A stretch of 25,163 nt of DNA from contig JACDAV010000094.1 in NCBI GenBank assembly GCA_013695255.1, positions 1-25,163 on the forward strand. The letters run 5' to 3'. Of this stretch, positions 14,422 through 22,196 are shown one piece after another. This DNA is from Chloroflexota bacterium (GTDB taxonomy: Bacteria; Chloroflexota; Limnocylindria; Limnocylindrales; CSP1-4). The notes beneath the pieces were generated by a model. The model searched no databases and was not told the DNA's origin. It worked only from the letters and a program-made list of their open reading frames with translations. A program made the position numbers and the translations under genes. Within the stretch, counting starts at the first letter, position 1; each line of letters opens with the position of its first letter.

Positions 14422-15768
14422 GTGATGCCGGTGCCGCCTCTCCCCGCGCGGCCGCCCTTCTCCCTGCGCGCCCGGATCCTGAGCCCGCTGGCGGCGGGCG
14501 GCATCCGATGGGAGGCCGACGGGGTCCTCGAGGTCGACCCGGCGGGCCGCATCGCGTCGGTCGGCGCGGCGGCGGAGCGGCCCGAGCTCGCGAACGCCGC
14601 GCTCGACCTTCGCCCCTGGGTGCTGCTGCCCGGGATGGTCGACCTGCACGCCCATCTCCCCCAGCTCCCCAACGCGGGGCTCGGGGCGGGGCTCGACCTC
14701 CTCGCCTGGCTCGACCGGTACATCTTCCCGCTCGAGCGCGAATGGGCGGACCCCACGGTGGCCGAGCGGCTGGCGCCGCTGGCCTTCGACGCGTTCGCGG
14801 CCGTCGGCACGACGACGGTGCTGCTGTACGGGACGGTCTATGCCCGCTCGCTCGACGCCGCCTTTCATGCGGCCGACGCGCATGGGATCCGGGCGGTCAT
14901 CGGCAAGGTGATGATGGACCGGATCACCTACGACGAGACGATCGACCCTTCGACGATCCTCGACCGCTCGCTCAGCGAGTCGATCGAGCTGTGCGAGCGG
15001 TGGCACGGGCGCGATGCCGGCCGGCTGCAGTACGCGTTCACGCCCCGCTTCGCGATCTCCTGCACCGCGGACATGCTGCGTGCCTCCGCCGACGCGGCAC
15101 GGGCCGCTGGCGCGCTCTGGCAGACGCACGTGTCCGAGGACCGGGGCGAGATGGCCGAGGTGGCCCGGCTATTTCCCGAGGCCCGGGACTACGTCGACGT
15201 CTATGACCGGGCGGGCGGGCTCGGCCCGCGCACGGTGCTCGCGCATGCCATCCACCTCTCGGACCGCGAGCTGGCGCGGCTGGTCGAGACGGACACCCGG
15301 GTGGCCCACTGTCCGGCCTCGAACCTGTTCCTCGCCTCGGGCGTGATGCCGCTGGCGCGCTACCTCGAGGCGGGGCTGACGGTCGGGCTGGGCTCGGACG
15401 TGGCGGGCGGGCCGGACCTCTCGATCTTCGACGCGATGCGGGTGGGGGCGTACACGCAGAACGCGCTGCGGGTCGTCGGCGGCGACGCGCGCCCGACTCT
15501 CGCTCCGCTGGACTGGCTGCGGATGGCGACGCTCGAGGGCGCGCGCGCCCTGGGCGTTGAGAAGAAGATCGGCTCGCTCGAGGAGGGCAAGGAGGCGGAC
15601 CTGATCGCCGTCGACGCTGCGCTCACCGCCGCGATCCCGGGCGCGGATCTGGACGATCCGGTGGACCTCTTGAGCCGACTGATCTTCCGCGCGCACCCGG
15701 AGATGGTCCGCGGCGCCTGGGTTCGCGGGCGTCAACTGGAGGGGCCGGGGGCGGGTGCGCCGACGTGA
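14422..15768 (+). CDS. guaD: Guanine deaminase-like amidohydrolase
   Basis: A 448-residue metal-dependent hydrolase of the amidohydrolase superfamily that most resembles guanine deaminase (guanine + water to xanthine + ammonia; purine salvage or use as nitrogen source). Metal ligands are visible: H76 and H78 in PGMVDLHAHLPQ, H236 in WQTHVSED, H275 in VLAHAIHL, and D326 in GLGSDVAGG. Segments close to known guanine deaminases are LLAWLDRYIFPLEREWADP, YVDVYDRAGGLGPRTVLAHA, and AHCPASNLFLASG. Length fits the family. A chlorohydrolase/TrzA-like activity is the main alternative. The start is GTG 14422 or ATG 14425. No purine transporter is directly adjacent, although an NMT1-type importer operon ends 480 bases upstream. 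Confidence 0.83.
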   Translation: MMPVPPLPARPPFSLRARILSPLAAGGIRWEADGVLEVDPAGRIASVGAAAERPELANAALDLRPWVLLPGMVDLHAHLPQLPNAGLGAGLDLLAWLDRYIFPLEREWADPTVAERLAPLAFDAFAAVGTTTVLLYGTVYARSLDAAFHAADAHGIRAVIGKVMMDRITYDETIDPSTILDRSLSESIELCERWHGRDAGRLQYAFTPRFAISCTADMLRASADAARAAGALWQTHVSEDRGEMAEVARLFPEARDYVDVYDRAGGLGPRTVLAHAIHLSDRELARLVETDTRVAHCPASNLFLASGVMPLARYLEAGLTVGLGSDVAGGPDLSIFDAMRVGAYTQNALRVVGGDARPTLAPLDWLRMATLEGARALGVEKKIGSLEEGKEADLIAVDAALTAAIPGADLDDPVDLLSRLIFRAHPEMVRGAWVRGRQLEGPGAGAPT

Positions 15769-15806
15769 TCGGCGCCCCGGCGTGGACCCGTAAGTCGGCC
15801 TCCGTG

Positions 15807-16469
15807 CTACAGGACCACGATGCCGCTGCGGGCCGGATCCCGACCTTCGCGAAGGGCCCCAAGGAGAGATCGGGCCGTGGCCGGCAGGAAGTCCTGCAGG
15901 CCCGGCCGGAGCGCCCGCAGCGCCGTCGCGTTCGTCCGCGTGTCCGAGACGAGCAGGATCAGATGACCGTCCGGATCATCGCGACGCTTGAGCCGGAGGC
16001 GACGTTCGAGCGCCTGCCCGTCCGCGATGCTCGTCTCGGCCTCGACCCGGGCTCGCCACGGCCGCGGCATATGGCCCGAGACCAGCGCATCCCACGCCCG
16101 GAGGTCACCGTGGATCGGAAGCGGGACCTCCGTCTGCCAGCCGAGGGACCCGTGGAGCTCCACGCGAAGCCGCTCGAGGAGCACGAGCTGGGGACGGTCA
16201 CGGATCGGGTCGCCCGCCGGATAGGTGCGGATCGCGAGGTCGAGCCCCACGACCGCACACCACGCGCCCGCCTCGGCAATGGACACACGCTGGAGCTCGC
16301 CGCGCTCGAACCGACGCAGCTGCTGGTGCGAGGAGCCCGTTTCCGCGGCCACCGCCCGGAGGCTCAGGCCGGCACCCACCCGGGCGTGGCGATGGTCCAG
16401 CCCGATGCGCCGGAAAGCCTCGCGTGCACGCCGTCGTCCCCGATCGCTTGGGCGTTCGCGCGTTCCCAT
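15807..16469 (-). CDS. XRE-like HTH protein with uncharacterised C-terminal domain
   Basis: A 220-residue protein with a DNA-binding HTH at about residues 28-80: VGAGLSLRAVAAETGSSHQQ, then LRRFERGELQRVS, an XRE/Cro pattern. The C-terminal half is not a domain I can name. It contains EVPLPIHGDLRAWDALVSG (D122, D127), RVEAETSIADGQALERRLRL (E143, E145), K161, and HLILLVSDTRTN. The order Asp, Glu-x-Glu, Lys, with a hydrophobic strand after, faintly recalls PD-(D/E)xK nuclease folds; this is only a hypothesis. The ATG at 16469 has a CATCAT -10-like box (16482-16477 on the minus strand) 7 bases upstream, compatible with leaderless expression. It diverges from the D-aminoacylase gene across the repeat array and converges with the guanine deaminase, with a 38 bp gap. 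Confidence 0.72.
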   Translation of the reverse strand: MGTRERPSDRGRRRAREAFRRIGLDHRHARVGAGLSLRAVAAETGSSHQQLRRFERGELQRVSIAEAGAWCAVVGLDLAIRTYPAGDPIRDRPQLVLLERLRVELHGSLGWQTEVPLPIHGDLRAWDALVSGHMPRPWRARVEAETSIADGQALERRLRLKRRDDPDGHLILLVSDTRTNATALRALRPGLQDFLPATARSLLGALREGRDPARSGIVVL

Positions 16470-16521
16470 GGCCCAGATGATGGCGACCAGCGCTCACCCT
16501 GCGCTTACGCGGATGCTCGCT

Positions 16522-16754
16522 GGTCCGCCAAGCGGACCAACGGGCGGGCGGCCGCTCGGAGGTGTCAGAGGCACGGGTGTCTCCCCGTGCCCTGGTCCGC
16601 CAAGAGGACCAACGGGCGGGCAGGGGCCCGGAACGCCGTGCCGGCTCCACCTCCACCCGTGCCCCGGTCCGCCAGCCGGACCGCCCGACCCACAGCGGCA
16701 CGGAACGCCGAGCCGGCCCCACCTCCACCCGCTCCTTGGTCCGCCAGCCGGACC
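16522..16754. repeat. Tandem repeat array, exact 72 bp period, palindrome in every unit
   Basis: Four copies of GGTCCGCC begin at 16522, 16594, 16666 and 16738, each precisely 72 bases apart; the fourth unit is cut short before the deacylase start. Each copy opens an inverted repeat. The first is perfect over 19 bases, TGGTCCGC-CAA-GCGGACCA (16521-16539). The second has one stem mismatch (16594-16610). The third and fourth form GGTCCG-CCAGC-CGGACC (16666-16682, 16738-16754). Units 1 and 2 share the next dozen bases (CAACGGGCGGGC after the stem); units 2 and 3 share their distal halves (CGGAACGCCG, then CCACCTCCACCC). The array fills most of the 311 bp between the divergent HTH and deacylase genes. 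A plus-strand frame is open through it and gives a 24-residue repeat. Confidence 0.85.
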
Positions 16755-16780
16755 CCAACCGCTTCCCGGAGCCCGGCCAC

Positions 16781-18373
16781 GTGACCGCGGACATCCTGAT
16801 CACCGGCGGCACGCTCGTCGACGGAACGGGGGCGCCCGGAACCCCCGGCACCGTGGCCATCGAGGGCGACCGGATCCGGCTGGTCCCCGCCGGCGCCCCG
16901 CCGCCCGCCGCGGCACGCACGATCGACGCCACCGGCAGGGTGGTGGCGCCCGGCTTCATCGACCTGCACAGCCACTCCGGCCTGTGGTTGCTCGCGGAGC
17001 CGCTCCACGAGCCCAAGGTCCGGCAGGGCATCACCACCGAGGTCATCGGCGTCGACGGCAACTCGTATGCCCCGTTCGACGACCCACGGGCCCTGCGGGA
17101 CTTCGTCGAGCTCAACGCGGGGCTCGACGGCCACCCGGACATCGCGTACGACTGGTCTTCCGTCGAGACGTACCTCGGCCGGTTCGACGGCCGGATCAGC
17201 CTCAACGTCGCGTTCCTCGTCGGCAACTCGGCGCTGCGGATCGGGGCGCTCGGCTGGGATGACGTCCCCGCGGACCAGCATGCGACCGGTCGCATGCAGG
17301 CGATGCTCCGCGAGGCGATGGAGGAGGGGGCCTGGGGCCTGTCGAGCGGGCTCGACTACCCGCCCGGCAGCTACGCCACGACCGCGGAGCTCGCGGATCT
17401 GACCCGGGAGGCGGGGCGCAACGGCGGCTTCTACCACACGCACGTGCGCTACCCGCTTGGCGACCGCTTCCTCGACCCGTTCCGAGAGGCGATCGAGATC
17501 GGCCGGCGGGGCGAGGCGCCCGCCCACATCACCCACTTCTACCACCGCCGGACGTTCCCGGGCCCTCCGGAGCAGCTCCTCGCGCTCGTCGACGATGCCC
17601 GGGCCGAGGGGCTGGACGTGACCTTCGACGCCTACCCGTCCGAGTGGGCGAGCACGCGCCTCCTGATCCTGATCCCGACCTGGGCCCAGGAGGGCGGGCC
17701 GGCGCGCACGAAGGAGCGCCTCGGCGACCGCACCGTCCGCCACCGCATCCGCCGCGAGCTCGCGGAGCGGGGCGTGCTGTTCGCAGGGGCCGGCGGGCTC
17801 CGCAACGTCCGGATCGGCTACCTCGCCCGCCCGGAGCACGCCCGGTGGGAGGGCCGCCCGCTCGGCGAGCTGATCGACGCGACCGGCTCGGACCCCGTGG
17901 ATGCGCTGTGCGACCTGCTCCTGGCCGAGAACCTCCGCCCGAACGAGGTGACGCCCGGGCCGCACACCGACGGCATCCGACGCTTCCTGCGCCACCCGAT
18001 CGGGATGGTCGGCACGGATTCGACGTTCCTCGGGGCCAGGCCCAGCCCAAGGACGTACGGCAGCTTTCCCCGGATCCTCGGGCAGTTCGTGCGCGAAGAG
18101 GGACTCCTCGGCCTGGAGGAGGCGGTCCGGCGGATGACCTCGGCGCCCGCGGCACGGCTGGGGCTGCGCGATCGTGGCGTGCTCCGCGACGGCGCCGTGG
18201 CGGACATCGTGGTATTCGATCCGGCCACGGTCCGGAGCAACGCGACCGCCGACGACCCCCGCCGGTACCCCGATGGTATCGAGCACGTGCTCGTGGCCGG
18301 CCGGCCGGTCGTCGCCGACGGGCGGCACACCGGCGCAACGCCCGGCCGGGCGCTGCGGCACGGGATCGATTGA
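16781..18373 (+). CDS. N-acyl-D-amino-acid deacylase family amidohydrolase
   Basis: A 530-residue member of the D-aminoacylase branch of the amidohydrolase superfamily, which hydrolyses N-acyl-D-amino acids or related amides. The start ADILITGGTLVDGTGAPG and FIDLHSHSG (metal ligands H63, H65) are typical, as are AHITHFYH (H249, H252) and MVGTDSTFLG (D413). The stretch RTYGSFPRILGQFVREEGLL, the pair RRMTSAPAARLGLRDRGVLRDG, and ADIVVFDP complete the family pattern. At position 92, where characterised D-aminoacylases have the metal-bridging cysteine, this protein has aspartate (GVDGNSYAP). The GTG at 16781 gives the standard N-terminus; GGAG lies about 9 bases upstream. A longer in-frame reading through the repeat array is possible but unlikely. 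It precedes the ROK-sugar operon by 107 bases. Confidence 0.87.
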   Translation: MTADILITGGTLVDGTGAPGTPGTVAIEGDRIRLVPAGAPPPAAARTIDATGRVVAPGFIDLHSHSGLWLLAEPLHEPKVRQGITTEVIGVDGNSYAPFDDPRALRDFVELNAGLDGHPDIAYDWSSVETYLGRFDGRISLNVAFLVGNSALRIGALGWDDVPADQHATGRMQAMLREAMEEGAWGLSSGLDYPPGSYATTAELADLTREAGRNGGFYHTHVRYPLGDRFLDPFREAIEIGRRGEAPAHITHFYHRRTFPGPPEQLLALVDDARAEGLDVTFDAYPSEWASTRLLILIPTWAQEGGPARTKERLGDRTVRHRIRRELAERGVLFAGAGGLRNVRIGYLARPEHARWEGRPLGELIDATGSDPVDALCDLLLAENLRPNEVTPGPHTDGIRRFLRHPIGMVGTDSTFLGARPSPRTYGSFPRILGQFVREEGLLGLEEAVRRMTSAPAARLGLRDRGVLRDGAVADIVVFDPATVRSNATADDPRRYPDGIEHVLVAGRPVVADGRHTGATPGRALRHGID

Positions 18374-18468
18374 GGCGAGCAAACCACACCGCCCACCACG
18401 ACGGGCACCGCCCCGGCCTCGCGACATCGGCCGGCGCGGCGGGCACTTCTGCCCTTGACCCGCGGAAG

Positions 18469-18474
18469 TATGCT
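18469..18474 (+). promoter_or_regulatory. -10 box of the ROK-sugar transporter operon, leaderless arrangement
   Basis: TATGCT at 18469-18474 is followed by 6 bases and GTG at 18481. The same geometry as at 8942-8956 suggests a leaderless operon transcript beginning with the regulator gene. Confidence 0.5.
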
Positions 18475-18480
18475 GCCGGC

Positions 18481-19848
18481 GTGCCGCCACGGGACCAGCT
18501 GAGCGCCGCATCTCCCACCGATGTCGTCGACGCGACCGTTCTCGTCCTCGACGCCGTGCGGCTGGCCGGCGCCCGATCCCGGAGCGAGATCGCCGAGCGG
18601 ACCGGTCTCGGGCGGGCGGTCGTGGCGCAGCGGAGCGGTGAGCTGGCCGCGGTCGGCCTGATCGTCGAAGGCGGCACCGGCCCGAGCACCGGTGGGCGCC
18701 CACCCCGCCACCTGGGCTTCGGCGCGGAGGCGGGGTACCTGCTGACGGCCGATCTGGGCGCGAGCTCGATCGACGTCGCCCTCGCCGACCTGTCCGGCCG
18801 GATCCGGGCGCACCGAGCCGAGCCGTCGGACATTGCCGCCGGGCCCGACATCGTCCTCGGGCGCGTCGAGGCGATGTTCGCCGAGCTCACCGCCAACGAG
18901 CCGCCCGCGGCGGGCGGGCTGTGGGGCGTCGGCCTCGGCGTTCCCGGGCCCGTGGAGTTCGAGACCGGGCGACCGGTCGCGCCGCCGATCATGCCCGGTT
19001 GGGACGACTATCCGATCCGGGAGCGTTTCGAGACCCGGCTCAGAGCGCCGGTCTGGGTCGACAACGACGTCAACGTCATGGCCATGGGCGACTGGCGGGC
19101 GGGCGTCGCCCAGGGCCACCGCAACGTCGTCTTCGTGAAGATCGGAACCGGGATCGGGGCGGGGCTCATCTCCGACGGGCAGCTCCATCGCGGCTCGCAG
19201 GGCAGCGCCGGTGACGTCGGCCACATCCAGGTCGTCGAGGACGGGGTCGTCTGCCGGTGCGGCAACGTCGGCTGTCTGGAGGCGCTCGCCGGCGGGCACG
19301 CGCTCGCCCGTGATGCCGAGATGCTGGCGCGCGAGGGTCGGAGCCCGGTCCTGGCGAGAGCCCTCGCCGAGGGCCGGTCGCCGACGGCGCAGGACGTGGC
19401 GGCGGCAGCCGGGCGCGGGGACCCCGCATCGGTCGAGCTGCTGCAGCATTCCGCCCGCTACGTTGGCGGGATGCTGGCGACCGTCGTCAATCTCTTCAAC
19501 CCGTCGCTGATCGTCATCGGTGGCGGTGTCGCCGGGGCGGGCGACCTGTACCTCGCGACGATCCGGCAGACGGTCTACCGGCGGTCCCTCCCGCTGGCAA
19601 CCCGCCGACTCCAGATCGTCCCGTCGAGCCTCGGCCCCCTGGCCGGCGTCATCGGAGCCGCGGCCATGGTCGCCGACGAGCTCTTCTCGCGCGAGCAGCT
19701 GGCGGCGACCCTTGCCCGCCACGGGGCGTCCGGGGCAGGCGCCCGAGGCAGGGATCGAGGGATGAGTTTACTCGCGGCGAGCGCCGCGGCAACGGGACAG
19801 ACCAGGCAGCAGGGATCCCGCAGGGTCCACGTGGAGGAGCGATCGTGA
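18481..19848 (+). CDS. ROK-family transcriptional regulator / sugar kinase
   Basis: A 455-residue ROK protein of the NagC/XylR/Mlc type. The N-terminal winged HTH is at about residues 15-65 (RSRSEIAERTGLGRAVVAQR). The ROK fold follows, with the nucleotide loop TADLGASSIDVALADLSG near 89-106 and VDNDVNVMA with D196 in the position of the catalytic Asp. The zinc site H248 plus CRCGNVGC (C258, C260, C265) is intact. Catalytic-type residues are kept, so it could still phosphorylate a sugar, though the HTH points to repression. After the ROK core (about residue 415) an Arg/Ala-rich tail of about 40 residues continues to the stop, unusual for the family. The stop overlaps the binding-protein start (GTGA). 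It probably controls the downstream uptake operon and senses its sugar. Confidence 0.88.
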   Translation: MPPRDQLSAASPTDVVDATVLVLDAVRLAGARSRSEIAERTGLGRAVVAQRSGELAAVGLIVEGGTGPSTGGRPPRHLGFGAEAGYLLTADLGASSIDVALADLSGRIRAHRAEPSDIAAGPDIVLGRVEAMFAELTANEPPAAGGLWGVGLGVPGPVEFETGRPVAPPIMPGWDDYPIRERFETRLRAPVWVDNDVNVMAMGDWRAGVAQGHRNVVFVKIGTGIGAGLISDGQLHRGSQGSAGDVGHIQVVEDGVVCRCGNVGCLEALAGGHALARDAEMLAREGRSPVLARALAEGRSPTAQDVAAAAGRGDPASVELLQHSARYVGGMLATVVNLFNPSLIVIGGGVAGAGDLYLATIRQTVYRRSLPLATRRLQIVPSSLGPLAGVIGAAAMVADELFSREQLAATLARHGASGAGARGRDRGMSLLAASAAATGQTRQQGSRRVHVEERS

Positions 19849-21224
19849 AACGTCTCAGCGCACTTTCGATCACAGCCGTGCTCGCCATCGCCGCCTGCGG
19901 CGGCGGCTCGGGGCCGCCCACCCAGCGTCCGGCGTCCGTGGCGCCACCCGCCAGCCACGCCGGCCAGGCCAGCCAGGACCCGGCCGCGACCGCCTCGACC
20001 GCGCCGACCGGCCCGGTCGAGATCACCTGGCTCGTCGGGATCGCCGAGGACCCGGACATCGACAAGCAGGCCCAGGCCCAGGTCCAGGAGTTCAACGACA
20101 GCCACCCCAACATCCAGGTCAAGCGCGAGGCGCTCGACAACGACCAGCTGCGGACGATCCTGCAGACCCGCATCGGCGCCGGCGACGTCGACCTGTTCGG
20201 CGGCGACACGGGCCCCGGGTTCGGTGGCGTCTACGCCAAGGCCGGGCTGCTGGCCGACCTGGCGCCGGCCTACGAGAAGTACGGCTGGGAGACGTTCGAC
20301 TGGGCGAAGGCCCGCTGCACGTACGCGGGCGTCCTGTCGTGCGTGCCGGGCGCGGTCGAGGAGGTCGGGATCTACTACAACAAGACGATGTTCGACGAGA
20401 AGAGCTTCGAGGAGCCCCAGACCCTCGAGGAGTTCCGGACGATCATGGACGCCTTCAAGGCGGACGGGGTCACCCCGCTCGCGTTCGGCAACCAGCCGCA
20501 GTGGCCGGCTGGGCACCAGTTCAGCATGACGCTGTCTAACATCATCGGCCGCGAGGGCCTCGACGAGAAGCTCTACGGCGACTCGCCGTGGAACGACGAG
20601 GACACCGTCAAGGCGATCGACATCTACTTCCGCGAGTTCCAGGAAGCCGGCTATTTCCCGCGGGACCCGAACGCGGTCACCTACGAGGACGCCAACGCGC
20701 TCTTCTACGCGGGCAAGGCCGCCATGGTCCCGACCGGCACGTGGCTCGTCGCGGAGATCACCGACAACACGGACTTCGAGGTCGGGTTCTTCCCGTTCCC
20801 CTCGATCGACGGTTCGAAGATCGCCCCGCCGGCAGGCCTCGGCGGCGGCTCGTTCGTGGCCGCCAACTCGGACAACAAGGACGCCGCCTTCGAGTTCCTC
20901 GACTGGCTCCTGTCCGACGAGGTGACCAAGAAGTGGTCGCTGCCGGTCTTCAACACGATCCCGGCCCAGCCCGTCGACACGACCGGCGTCGAGGTCTCGC
21001 CGCTGTTCCAGCAGGTCCTCGACGACCTGGCCGAGTCGAGCGGTGAGACGTCCGACTTCGGCTACAACATCGACGTCCTCACGCCGGCCGGCTTCAACGA
21101 GCAGATGTTCACGGGGTTCCAGGAGGTCCTGAACGGCACGATCACCCCGCAGGAGCAGGCCGACGCGCTGCAGGAGGAGTACCAGAAGGCCAAGGCGGCC
21201 GGCGAAACCCTCGAGCGGCCCTAG
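19845..21224 (+). CDS. Family 1 extracellular solute (sugar)-binding lipoprotein
   Basis: A 459-residue sugar-type ABC binding protein. The lipoprotein signal is MKRLSALSITAVLAIAAC, with the lipidated cysteine at 18. A Pro/Ala/Ser/Thr-rich linker runs to about residue 58, and the mature domain begins PVEITWLVG. Family signatures include VQEFNDSHPNIQVKRE, ARCTYAGVLSCVPGAVEEVG then IYYNKTMFDE, LFYAGKAAMVPTGTWL, and AAFEFLDWLLSDEV. Two cysteines in CTYAGVLSC may form a disulfide. GGAGGAG precedes the GTG at 19845. It feeds the two permeases immediately downstream, at 21246 and 22193. Oligosaccharide, glucoside or polyol ligands are all possible. Confidence 0.92.
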   Translation: MKRLSALSITAVLAIAACGGGSGPPTQRPASVAPPASHAGQASQDPAATASTAPTGPVEITWLVGIAEDPDIDKQAQAQVQEFNDSHPNIQVKREALDNDQLRTILQTRIGAGDVDLFGGDTGPGFGGVYAKAGLLADLAPAYEKYGWETFDWAKARCTYAGVLSCVPGAVEEVGIYYNKTMFDEKSFEEPQTLEEFRTIMDAFKADGVTPLAFGNQPQWPAGHQFSMTLSNIIGREGLDEKLYGDSPWNDEDTVKAIDIYFREFQEAGYFPRDPNAVTYEDANALFYAGKAAMVPTGTWLVAEITDNTDFEVGFFPFPSIDGSKIAPPAGLGGGSFVAANSDNKDAAFEFLDWLLSDEVTKKWSLPVFNTIPAQPVDTTGVEVSPLFQQVLDDLAESSGETSDFGYNIDVLTPAGFNEQMFTGFQEVLNGTITPQEQADALQEEYQKAKAAGETLERP

Positions 21225-21245
21225 GGTCCCGATGGAGGGCGAGCG

Positions 21246-22196
21246 ATGACCGGTTCCGTCGCCAGCGTCAGTGCCGGCGCCTTCGAGCGGATCACCCGCC
21301 GGCGTGGGCGCGTCCGCGGCCGACGGCAGACGAGCTGGGCCCTCGTGGCCCTGTTCGTGGGTCCGTCGCTCGCCCTCTATGTCCTGTTCATGATCGTGCC
21401 GTTCATCGGCACGCTCCAGCTCAGCCTGTCCGCCTGGGACGGGTTCGCGCCCGAGAAGACCCCCGTCGGGCTGGCCAACTACCAGGCCCTGCTCGGTGAC
21501 GAGGACTTCTGGCGGGCCCTGTCGAACAACGTGGTCTGGGCCGTCATCGGGACGGCCGCTCCCATCGCCATCGGCCTCGCCCTGGCGATCGTGCTGTGGT
21601 CCGGGGCAGGGTTCCGGACCGGGTTCCGGGCGATCTACTTCCTGCCCGTCATCCTGCCCGTGGTCGTCATCGGGCTCGTCTGGGGCTGGATCTACAACCC
21701 GCTGTTCGGGGTGCTGAACACCGCGCTCGAGGCGGTCGGCCTGGACGATTGGTCTCGCGGCTGGCTGGGCGACCCGGACACGGCCCTGGTCGCGGTGCTC
21801 ATCGCGGCCATCTGGTCGACCTTCGGGTTCTGCGTCGTCATGTTCCTGGCCGGCCTGCAGGGGATCGACCTGAACCTCGTCGACGCGGCCAAGGTGGATG
21901 GCGCCAACGCGTGGCAGCGCTTCCGCCACGTGCTGCTGCCGGGGATCGCGCCGGTCTTCACGTTCGTGCTGACGATCACCCTCGTCGGCGCCTTCTCCGT
22001 GTTCGACATCGTCTACGTCATGACCCGCGGCGGCCCCGGCACGGCGACCGAGACGATGGCCGGCTATGCCTACAAGATGGCCTTCAACCGGAACTTCGCG
22101 GGCTACGGGTCCGCGATCAGCATGGTCATCGCGATCATCTCGCTGGTGCTCGCGGTGGCGCTCCTGCGCTTCCGGGAGCGGGGTCGGACGCGATGA
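21246..22196 (+). CDS. Sugar ABC transporter permease, MalF/UgpA type
   Basis: A 316-residue inner-membrane permease with about six helices after a basic N-terminus (ITRRRGRVRGRRQT). The first helix is near residues 35-58, and SLSAWDGFAPEKTPVGLANY is the usual first loop. The EAA motif VDAAKVDGANAWQRFRHVLLPGIAP near 215-239 contacts the ATPase. TRGGPGTATETMAGYAYKMAF near 260-280 is characteristic of the MalF/UgpA group. The ATG at 21246 follows a GGAGGGCGAGCG-type SD. The stop overlaps the second permease as ATGA. Confidence 0.93.
   Translation: MTGSVASVSAGAFERITRRRGRVRGRRQTSWALVALFVGPSLALYVLFMIVPFIGTLQLSLSAWDGFAPEKTPVGLANYQALLGDEDFWRALSNNVVWAVIGTAAPIAIGLALAIVLWSGAGFRTGFRAIYFLPVILPVVVIGLVWGWIYNPLFGVLNTALEAVGLDDWSRGWLGDPDTALVAVLIAAIWSTFGFCVVMFLAGLQGIDLNLVDAAKVDGANAWQRFRHVLLPGIAPVFTFVLTITLVGAFSVFDIVYVMTRGGPGTATETMAGYAYKMAFNRNFAGYGSAISMVIAIISLVLAVALLRFRERGRTR

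Noticed and set aside
16522..16754. CRISPR array
   Set aside because: The period is a fixed 72 bases and the repeat grades into the spacer segments, which are themselves similar between units; no cas gene is nearby.
18455..18460. TTGACC as a -35 box for the ROK gene
   Set aside because: It lies only 8 bases from the TATGCT box, far below the usual 16-18.
16565..18703. 712-codon minus-strand open frame opposite the deacylase
   Set aside because: It is the antisense shadow of a recognised enzyme, has Arg/Gly/Ala-rich composition and crosses the intergenic regions at both ends.
19575..21929. 784-codon minus-strand open frame opposite the ROK, binding-protein and permease genes
   Set aside because: High GC removes stops from the antisense frame. 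The product is a D/E/R/V-rich mixture without domain structure, and the plus-strand genes are well recognised.
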